From: Telmatactis stephensoni
Taxonomy: Eukaryota; Cnidaria; Anthozoa; Actiniaria; Isophelliidae
Direction: 5' to 3'
Assembly: GCA_029948255.1 (NCBI GenBank)
Contig: JALIZF010001824.1
Coordinates: 434,001-498,000, forward strand
Length of the DNA stretch: 64,000 nucleotides
The position numbers and the translations under genes were made by a program. How positions within the stretch are numbered: the first letter of the stretch is position 1; every line of letters begins with the position of its first letter. The notes under the pieces were generated by a model. The model made no database searches. It had not been told where the DNA came from and saw only the letters and a program-made list of their open reading frames with translations. Shown here piece by piece: positions 55,601 to 64,000 of this stretch.

Positions 55601-58600
55601 ACCACATACAACTGACATTGGATATTATCAGATCTCACAAAAACTTGGACAGGCAGCATAGTTCTGCATAGACATAGTTCTACTGCTGCCAATTACTTCA
55701 CTGGCTTCTTCCAAGAACTTTGATCAACATGTTATTTATCAATTTTACCTGATCCAATATGTCCTAAGTATTTCAGAAGACATTGTGCTGTTTCTACATC
55801 CCATATTCTTGCTAAGCGATCTGGTAACACATAAAAAAAAGTGATGTTACCTACAGTAACCAAGCAGTTGGAGTTCAAAGCATTTTCGGTGGGATAGTAA
55901 AGTATACTACAATTAATGATGGTAATAGGACTGAGTGGAGTCCAATTCAGTCTGTAATCATACGAGGGATAAACAAAATTGGACGACTGCGTAGCGGGAG
56001 TCCAATTTGTTTATTCCGAGTATGATTATAGACAGAATTGGACAACACGAAGTCCTATTACCAATTAATCATAACTATTACAACTTCCGAGAAAAATGCT
56101 TTCATGCTAATCGCAACTAAAATGACCAAATTTAGTTGAAAAAGTGAGAAAAAATAGTGAAAAATGTCTTGAGCGCGCGCTTAGTGGCGTAGCGATTACG
56201 TGACTGCACGCGCGCTCAAAATGTGAAATCTGATTGGCTCTGGAAACTGTCCGATTACAACTGTCCTATTACAGGTGTCCAATTACAGCTAACTGTCCAA
56301 TTACACTATCCAATTACAACCTACAGCTTGATTAGTGAAAAATAGAGCAGTCTTTCAACCAATCAGATTTGAGGAAATTGTAATAGTTTTGATTACATGT
56401 ATAATACCTGCTGATGCAGTGGCAATAATTGCAGGTCCATGTCGAGCATATGTTACTTCCCACACCCCATCTCTGTGACCCACATAGTTCTTTAGCCTGC
56501 GACACTCTATACTTGTGGCTTGGTTTGGAATTTTGAAACTTGATACAATCTAAAGGAAGAAGACATAGAACTTATTGTTAAACAGCACTTTGGACTTTGG
56601 AAATATGTACTTGAATTTAAAAGAGCCTGTCTTCCTGTGGATGGGGGGGGGGGATTGAAAAGAGGAATGACTGTAGAACAGTACAGTATATCTTTTAAAG
56701 ATGAGTTCTCAGTGGATCAAAGTGACAAATGTTGAAGAAGTCGTCAAAGCCTTGTAAAAACATAAAACCAGAATATCACATAAAACTAGACTACTTCATA
56801 TTGTAACTTCTCTTATAAAAGTCACTAGGGGTGCTCTCCTTTCAATTTATTTTCCCAATTTATTTTAGCACAATCTAGTATACTGTCAGAAGGTTTTCAA
56901 GTTGTTCACCTTGCTTGTGGATGCTTTGTATGTTGTCTTGAGCTTTTGTGACATGAGTTGACTTGCAGCTAATGAAACGGAAAGGAACAAATGAAGGGTT
57001 CCCTGTGAAAATGACCTAAGTGACTTTTTGATGGATGTCCAGGCATTGATTTTTTAGCATAGGAAAGTTAATTATACCATTTTATACCATTGAAAAAAAT
57101 CATCAAAAAAGTCACTTAGGGCATTTTCACAGGGAACCCTTCAAATGATGAAAAGATGTGACCAATTTGAAGTTCCCATAATCATTATATTTTTACTAAG
57201 GTGGCTGATGGCAATTTTTTCAGAACTTTAAAGTTTTGAAAAGTTCATTCCTTGCCTAGCTTGTACGTGGTAGAAACGTCTAGTCTATTGAAGGTTTTGA
57301 AAGAGTCATAGCCATTTAAATGCTGGTAGGTGCACTCTGAAAAAATTGGTTAACCTTAATTATCATAATCATTATAATATGCATTATTATTGTCACTTGT
57401 ATCATTGTGGTCAACATCCAAATTCAGACAAATATTACAGGAAAGTAGAGCATGAAGAGTATGTATATATGAAAAAGGACTTGTAAATGTTCCCATTATT
57501 TATTTTCCATTTGTTCATGTCACTTCAATTTTTGCCTATTTTTCCACTTTTTATACAGTATAAAGATCAACACAATCTTGTTCAATATGTTTCTGAATGC
57601 ATAATAGTTGTCCATCAGGGCATTACATGATTGTATAAAAATAATTACTAAGTCTAATGGAGAGTTATCAAAAATTGTATCAATACTTGTGGTTTGATTA
57701 AAAGCTGATCAAAAAACACATCCATTCAGTGTAAGTGGATGTCTTGGGGGTATTTCCTTACATTTAAGAACTCATTTATTGCAGGATGTCCAGTTTCATT
57801 AAATAAATATATCATTTTAAAGAAAGATATAAGGTGTATCAAGAATTTTTAAATACAAGTAATTTAAGAAAGTAAAATTATCAGACATGTAATATACTGA
57901 GAGCAAAGAAAAGTTGATGTATTATCTAGTATTTTTTGATAAAAAGAATAAGCCAGTTTTTACCATATTCCAAAGTAGGAAAGGTGAAGATAGCTTGCAA
58001 AAACATTGCATAAATTAGCTTAAAGGTTTGTTGGATCAATGATCTCCAAGTCCAAGAAAAATTTGGAATCAACACTATAATTTTGGATATTTCCCTTCAA
58101 GTTGATAGACTTTTTAGCAAACTAATGCAAAAATGGAAGACCCCACAAACAAAACAAAACAATTCACAGACCAGAAAAATGAATAAATGATTAAGACTAA
58201 CTGAATAAATGGTACCAGTTAACACATCAAAAATGATAGCTAATTTCAAAACACATTAACTCATAATCAAAACTCTGTGGGAGTAAAAATACCTAGAAAA
58301 ACAAGTCCTTAATAAATCATTCATTTCCTTAAACCATTCAAGTTCTCCCTACTTGATTATATATGCACAGAAATTCCATTTGAGAGTGTTTTTCCTTACT
58401 AACACTTACAAGGTTTTTTCAAGTACCCTGGTTTGACAGGTCCTCCTTCAAGGGAGACCTCACTGTCCATTGTTTTTTCACCGCTGATGAGTATTGCTTC
58501 CAACTTCTCTACTTTCTCTCTCACTAGAAATGAAAAAAGGAAAACAATTAGCTTGTAATAGTACATTTAAAGGAATGGTCCAAGTAAAATATTTTTAAGT

Positions 58601-60090
58601 TTATTAACAGTCTCATCCAGCTTATTTCTATGAATATTCATATAAGAATGCAAAACTAAACTACCATGCATACACTATCAACATATTCCTGAAGTATTGA
58701 GACAAAAGTATAAAGTGAGATTTACTAAAAATGTATAATATACAGAATGTAATGCAAATCTTTCTATCAGGGTTTGTTTTCAATGAACCATGGGAGGATG
58801 TTATGTTGTTGAAAAAAACTCAAAGGAGATCCAATAATTTTTACTAAACCAGTGAATATTGTAATTTTAAATACTGAAACTCATAAAAAGAGGTTAATTA
58901 TTACATGAAAAGTTGTGTAATACAGGTGTGTATTTTTGGGAGTCATTTTTGATGAGCCTACATGTACAGGGCAAAAATGACAAGTAAAAAAGCACACCCA
59001 TCTTACCCAACTTTTGTGTAATGAACTGTTTATTTTACAACCAAATTCAAGGAAAAACAACAGAAACCTTACTTTGCCTTTTTTCCTTATGGTCCAATTC
59101 TGGTACTAAGTACACACACCACTTCTATCAAACAACACTATGATGCTCGTGCTAAACCATGTAATATGGAGTTTGCACGCTAAACCGTTTAATATGGCTT
59201 TCCAAACTGTATAATATGCTGGCATATTTGCACTTGGTTTAGTCTTTATTTGCACTGAAAAGTGCATGTTCGTATAATAATATGTTGTATTTGTGGTTTA
59301 ATTTACAGAACTGCTGGGAAAATAATATTGTTTTATGGTCTGTGAGACCTCTTTTTGGTGACTGTCTCTTGAAAATTAATTTTAGTACAGTTGCCATTTG
59401 GAGCTATCCCTTATGCAGAAATGGGTTGTGTCATGTGTGACAGCTGATTGTCAAGTTGTTTTGAAATGAAAGCAAGAAATGAAATCTAGCTGGATCAAGA
59501 TACAGAGTATAACACAAACTCATAAAAACTACATATATATGAAGTCTTGAGGGGATATCGGAGAAAAGAAAATGCTGACATTTAAATTGAAGCACCTAAA
59601 GGTCAACTTTCTTAGAAAGAGTCCTGCCATGTACGATATTTCAGCGAATAACGATACGCCAGTCATTTGGGGCAAGGAACCTTGAACACAAGGACAATAA
59701 ACCACCTACAAGTTCTTAAGTTAATAATTAATAGTTCTCATAAAGAAAGACTTTATTGCAAAGTTTGTTATTTCAAAACTGATGGTTCACCGGGAAATTG
59801 TTTAGCTAACATATTACACAAAACAGGGTCATGAAAAAACAGGTTATAATTAACAGGTATCCAAGGAACTAAATATACTCACAAGTCAAGTTTTCCACGT
59901 AAACATTTTCAAACTCTCTTTCTATCTGTTCAAAGAGGTTCCACAGTCTTTCACGAGCTGCCGAAGGCAAAGCTGAGTCAGGTCCGTCACTACCATCATG
60001 GCGACTCGATTCGATATTCGGCGATCGTACCCGCCTTATAGACAATCTTTTGGCCTTGGCTTTTTGACCAGTAGGTTGTTGCTTACTCAT
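49671..60090 (-). CDS. WDR37: WD repeat-containing protein 37 (WDR37)
   Basis: Fifteen exons: 60090-59883, 58523-58410, 56968-56910, 56549-56408, 55820-55749, 55567-55523, 55141-55086, 55018-54955, 54470-54399, 53661-53545, 51785-51644, 51021-50949, 50755-50691, 50178-50064, 49802-49671. The sum is 1476 nt, so 491 residues, against 494 in human as I recall it. The N-terminus has AKRLSIRR and the coiled-coil segment [20 protein letters not shown], then [20 protein letters not shown]. Seven WD repeats follow, for example [80 protein letters not shown] and [20 protein letters not shown], ending [12 protein letters not shown]. It is a beta-propeller scaffold that associates with PACS proteins in mammals. 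Exon 8's donor (54955) is the only junction chosen mainly on phase. Four partial copies of exon 11 lie in the intron before it. Confidence 0.95.
50506..50537 (-). repeat. Partial duplicate of the 3' end of WDR37 exon 13 with its donor
   Basis: About 30 bases (GATGCTGCTGTGAACAGGTA on the minus strand) repeat the end and donor of the true exon at 50691-50755. No acceptor or upstream exon part is present. A further diverged repeat pair links 50535-50675 with about 51440-51575. Confidence 0.7.
51657..53094. repeat. 285 bp tandem array, five units, containing WDR37 exon 11
   Basis: Units start at about 51661, 51946, 52231, 52516 and 52801, a constant 285 bp step with near-perfect identity. The last unit diverges after about 52970. 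Each unit carries about 128 of the 142 bases of WDR37 exon 11 with its acceptor (TATGTCACGCAG). Only the first unit on the plus strand, last in transcription order, keeps the final 14-17 bases and the GTAAGT donor. Confidence 0.95.
53901..54180. mobile_element. Foldback MITE in WDR37 intron
   Basis: AATGAGCTTTTCTCACCCCT and about 80 more bases, including AATATAATTTTTGAAAAGAG, recur inverted at the right end. Non-coding. Confidence 0.82.
55911..56071. mobile_element. Inverted-repeat element rich in GTCCAATT, WDR37 intron
   Basis: AATTAATGATGGTAATAGGA is inverted at the right end (TCCTATTACCAATTAATCAT). GTCCAATTnTG and GTCCAATTACA motifs recur inside and for about 250 bp to the right, up to about 56330. 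Confidence 0.65.
56993..57142. mobile_element. MITE with about 40 bp inverted ends, WDR37 intron
   Basis: GAAGGGTTCCCTGTGAAAAT and 20 more bases recur inverted at the right. AAAT is present directly outside both ends, a possible target duplication. Confidence 0.82.
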
Positions 60091-61057
60091 GCTTTTGCTT
60101 AGTTTATGATCATTTTGGATTGCTAAATGAAACCATACAGAAAAACATCAATTCATCTTTGTTGGATACAAGTATTACACCGATTTCATGAATGTCTTTT
60201 GTTTTAATGTGTAACTCCGCTGAACACAATAATCATGGCTCAACTGCTCAGTCTCGCTCAAAAAATGAGCTAAACGTCTGAAAATCAACAGATCGCGAAT
60301 CTTAGCATCATTTATAAGGCATTTGCCATCATTTATCTGTTTAACTGGGAGAAATGGTATCTGATAAGCTGTAGTGGGCTGGAGTCAGTAAAAGTGACAA
60401 ATGTGGGGCGGAGATATGGTTGGAAAAGAGGGAGGGGAGGGTGAGGGACGGGCTGACTAGAAAAGAACGTGTTTCTTTCGTCCTCCTCGGAGAATGGAGC
60501 AGGGCACCTGGCTCAAAATCAATGAATTTTTGACTCTACACTGAATAACTGACGACGATCGATGAAGCAATGAAGATTATCCTATTATTTTTCGAAAACT
60601 GTAAACGTAACCACTGATTCATGCTGCAGTAGAGTGCAAACTGATTGCTGTCATGCAATTTAATCCTAGAATCTTTTAATCTGGGTAAAAGCCAAAAGCA
60701 TGTAAAGATGACTCTTGGGAACTGACGTTTCTTCAATTAACAAATACTAACATGTACAGTGAAATAAAGGATCTAAAAAGCGTATACATGATTGACTTGA
60801 GGCGAAAGGGAACACGTTTCTGAAATCAGCAAATGCTACAAAGAAGAGTATTTTAATTCCAATTATCGCTAAAGGGGGACAAACCTTTCTGCATGATATT
60901 TTCCCATTGTGATTATGAAATGAATGCTACAGGCACTGTGATATTTTATATTGACTAAAAGTGTTGTAGTTATGTACTCTTATATTGAAAAACCAGACAT
61001 CATAAAATCGGTTTTATTTGTCATCAATAAATTCATGAGATAAAACAAAAACAAGAC

Positions 61058-61182
61058 CTTAGCTCGTTTAAACTTTTATTTGGCGGGTCTTCGACTTTCT
61101 TTGCGCTATAGACATCTATGCCTACATTTTGTGCAACTGATCTCAATCTCGTCCCCCCAAGGCGTTCTTTCTTACTAGGCAT
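61058..61182 (-). CDS. Possible orphan first coding exon, function unknown
   Basis: ATG at 61182 opens MPSKKERLGGTRLRSVAQNV and continues about 41 codons to AAG|GTCTTG, which could be a donor. The peptide is basic then mixed, and I do not recognise it. No partner exon was found before the WDR37 start at 60090. It may be chance. Confidence 0.2.
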
Positions 61183-61345
61183 GGGTAATAAACGATAACT
61201 GCTCTGGAATGCGATGAACGTAAACACTCCAAACTACGACTCGGCCTAGTAATTAGTGAAAAAGTGTACAATGAAGTATGGTACTGACCCTAAGGGAACA
61301 AACATTATGGGCAATATTGGTACATAATAAGAAAGCTTAATTGTT

Positions 61346-61990
61346 TGCTGGGAGAATGAAAGCCCGGGGGACTCCGATCGAAAAAATGCATGCGGGGATG
61401 CTCGTCGGCAATTTAGAAAATAACCCCTAAAAGGTACCTGAGTCTTATCCAGGTGGGCGTAGCAACACATGGTGGGCGTAGCGACTCAAAAACCAATCAA
61501 TTGCCCTATCGCATAATGACGTCACACCAAAACATTCTATTGTTTTGACGCTAAGGATTATGGTCGCCAGAGGGGATCAGAGTGATTGCATATCAAATAA
61601 AATGCAGATGAGCAATTACTGATACATGATATATATCAAAACTCGATACATTGAAGTTCTACTTCGAAAAGGAATATTAATAGGTCCCAATTTCCACTGT
61701 TTCTGAGCATCTATCCCCAATGTAAACAAACTGTGACGTCATTATGCGATAGGGCAATTGCGTTTATTGAAATACGATCTATTGTAGCAATGAATAATCC
61801 AATCCTTCATCTCTGGTATCTCTGGTATATGCTAGTAAATAATCAACCTAAAAGGTACCAGGCTTGGTCTCAGGTAGTTCAATAAAATTTAAAAGACCCT
61901 AAAAAGTACCAGATCGCTGATTTTGACTCCTAAAAGGTACGACGAGCATCCCCGTCTTCTTATATATAGGAGTCCCACCCCCTTGGGAAT
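61346..61990. mobile_element. MITE rich in CCCTAAAAGGTAC, with a nested element
   Basis: The left end region (GGGGACTCC then GGGGATGCTCGTCG) is inverted at the right (CGACGAGCATCCCC then GGAGTCCC). The interior repeats CCCTAAAAGGTACC-like blocks, also seen singly near 1250-1320. A second element, 61498-61760, lies inside it. Confidence 0.72.
61498..61760. mobile_element. Nested MITE with 28 bp perfect inverted ends
   Basis: CAATTGCCCTATCGCATAAT followed by GACGTCAC is matched exactly by the inverted sequence at 61733-61760. Each end contains TGACGTCA-like CRE sequence. Non-coding. Confidence 0.85.
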
Positions 61991-62103
61991 GAACGCTCGC
62001 CGACCCAAGTCGGGACGACTTCATGGGTTTTCTGGTTGTCTACGTAGTGAACGGAGTTTCGTCGCATTTTGAGAATGTCGATCGGTCTGTTTAATTTACA
62101 CTG

Positions 62104-63960
62104 TTAATCTAAAACTGGCGGTATCAGCAAAAATGCCCAATAAAAAACATTAAAGACTACGTATAATAGCAAAAATCCAATCCTTGCATACGCTTCCAGG
62201 GATGACAAAGTGCTAAACAGAAATATTGACTTTCTAGGATTTTTGTAGTGTTTACATTGATTGGCTGTTCTATGTTCATGTTGATCATAGATGGTAACAA
62301 AATTCAAGCCCTCAATTGCAGAGATTGCTTTTCTTCCAGGAGCCCTATTTGCCTCGATATCACGTTCTGGAAGTTCCACTGCCTCACTTGCTTCAGAAGT
62401 TATAGCTTCGTCTTTGCTGAATGTTGCTAAGTCTTCGTTGAACCTGTTTAAAAAAGAATATTGATTATTCAGATTTAATTTTCTCTTTTTCGTGCTTTGC
62501 AATTCTGCTGATTTTTCGTTAGGACGACAAAAATACACAATTCAATAAGTCGGTCCGTTCGCTCCTCAGAAGCATGGATTTCCTGTGGTGGTACAACTTC
62601 ATTTTCCTCCGTCCACTTACCGCCGCAGACAGGCCGCAAACCGACAACAACAGCAGGCTATGAATTATGGAACCAGTCTGCTTAGCAGCCCAAACCACAA
62701 TTGGTGACAAATTTTCTGATACCTCATGGACGTCATGAGCTCCTAGGGTGAATTTAATAAAACTTCTACACTTACAAACGTTGCTATTGTTTCAGCTGCC
62801 AACAATAGAACAGTAGAACAATAGCTACACAATTGTAAACTTCTAAGCGCGCGTAAAAGTTTTATAGATTATATTCATGATAGATACCATAATGGTTTTC
62901 ATATTGTAATGTCAATTAGCCAATTGGATCTTCAAGGAGGCGAACATTGGACCAAGACACCATTTTTACAAGATCGATGTTATTTTTATGCCAGATATTG
63001 TTCCATACTATCCAAATCAAAATTACATCGATCAATAAAGCAGTTGAAATCTCCTGATTAGTAAGTTGTTTGCCCCCTCAGTAAGCACGTTACCAATCTG
63101 CATTACAATGTGAAAACAATCATGGCGTATATCGTGAATAAAAGCTATTGTGATCCCTGGTTTACTGTAATATGTGGGCTATTAAAAAAATCCTGCCAAA
63201 CGCACAAACTTGCAGTCAACTCCATACCTTTTTCTCTCGGGCACGGTTAGCAATGGCAATAAACTCCACCAAAGTCCCAAGTACAAACGTGAATGACGTC
63301 ATCAGGTAGATATCAATAGACTTGACGTATGACACACGTGGCATTCCAGCGTTTACATTTCCCCATATGGTTGCTATGGTGAGAAGGGTGGTGATACATA
63401 GACTAATACGAGCGGGGATGGCATTTCTATCGACCCAAAGGGACATCCATGCCACAAATACTATAGCCATACAAGGAACGTAGATTTGAATGAGATAGAA
63501 TCCTAGGCGACGCTTGAATGAAAATGTTGCTATGAGCAGTGAGTACTCGCCTGTGGAAGAAAATGATGCTCTAGTTCAAAACAAACACAGTATACTCAAA
63601 ATCGTATGCTTGCTTCATGAAGTGGTTGAGTAAATGACGTCACAAAACGAAGAGAAGGCCCTGGGAACGAGTTTGGCCGTGAGACGAACAAATCAATGGC
63701 GGCCACTTTATAAAGTTATTTTTTGGACCAAAATGCGCTCAAAAGTTAAATTTTGGGGAGGGGAGGGGAAAGAGTTTCTTGAGAAACTTAACTAGACCAT
63801 GAATTTATAGCCATATATAACCACCAACCTGCCACGAACTTGTCCTTCCTAGTGGCCGTTTGTATCTTGGTCATATAAAACTGTGACATCTCGCCATTGA
63901 GTACTTTCACACCAGGGGAATTTCTCCAGCGATACATCAGATGACGAATTGGATATGCAT
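62104..63960 (-). CDS. GABA/glycine-type Cys-loop receptor subunit, 3' part (incomplete)
   Basis: Clear exons: 63960-63829 ([38 protein letters not shown]), 63550-63228 (M1 [21 protein letters not shown]2 [18 protein letters not shown]3 [20 protein letters not shown]) and a last exon ending at 62104 (M4 [17 protein letters not shown]), starting no later than 62443. The Pro-Ala-Arg before M2 marks anion-selective channels of the GABA-A/glycine group; M2 has 2' Ser, 6' Thr and 9' Leu. The last exon's phase (2 carried bases) does not match exon 63550-63228 (phase 0), so a linker exon between M3 and M4 is still missing from this model. The N-terminal ligand-binding half, including the Cys-loop, lies beyond the right edge. 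Loop C shows no second cysteine pair, more GABA-like than glycine-like. Ligand unknown. Confidence 0.85.
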
Positions 63961-64000
63961 CTAGAAAATAACATAATTGTAATTGCAATTGCAGCAAAAA

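Noticed and set aside
62519..62760. Possible M3-M4 linker exon (about 62753-62623) of the Cys-loop receptor
   Set aside because: It has an acceptor-like CCCTAG and a GTAAGT donor, but its open frame does not fit the phase of the upstream exon and reads as a hydrophobic stretch unlike a linker.

Overview
This is a window of an animal nuclear genome. The genes are intron-rich with GT-AG splice sites. Metazoan-type genes are present (LRRC46, WIPF, HSPE1/HSPD1, HP1/CBX, IQCB1, WDR37, a Cys-loop anion channel and a rhodopsin-like GPCR), and the introns and spacers are packed with short inverted-repeat DNA elements and tRNA-derived SINEs. The mix of single-exon GPCR, GABA/glycine-type channel and many foldback MITEs fits a cnidarian, probably an anthozoan. 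That is inference; nothing in the window names the species.

Layout, left to right. (1) About 0.7-6.8 kb, +: LRRC46, ten exons, with a 2.7 kb last intron full of MITEs. (2) 7.6-8.6 kb, -: a class A GPCR whose frame breaks just before TM5. (3) 8.6-14.5 kb: repeats, a TTAA-flanked element, one tRNA-derived SINE and a clean tRNA-Ser(GCT). (4) 14.6-19.2 kb, -: WASP-interacting protein (WIPF/verprolin) with a ten-fold Pro-rich repeat. (5) 23.2-30 kb: the head-to-head mitochondrial chaperonin pair HSPE1 (-) and HSPD1 (+). (6) 31.8-36.4 kb, +: a protein with two cyclic-nucleotide-binding-type domains; a 1.65 kb foldback element sits in its fourth intron. (7) 39.3-41.5 kb, -: an HP1-type chromobox protein, sharing a 453 bp start-to-start interval with (8) IQCB1 (nephrocystin-5), +, 42.0-48.6 kb. 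(9) 49.7-60.1 kb, -: WDR37, 15 coding exons, convergent with IQCB1. (10) 62.1-64 kb, -: the 3' part of a GABA/glycine-type Cys-loop receptor gene running off the right edge.

HSPE1 and HSPD1 make the co-chaperonin and chaperonin of one mitochondrial machine. LRRC46 and IQCB1 are cilium/flagellum-linked in other animals. WIPF acts on actin with WASP, and HP1 acts on chromatin. Apart from the two divergent pairs, the genes are unrelated neighbours.

The most unusual points are: a 285 bp tandem array that copies most of one WDR37 exon with its splice acceptor four extra times; a small transposon whose target-site duplication contains the splice donor of HSPD1 exon 8; the foldback element 29 bp behind another exon; and four frame breaks in otherwise intact genes, all equivalent to one extra base, which suggests assembly indels as much as decay. 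I do not see an unknown multi-gene system in this window.
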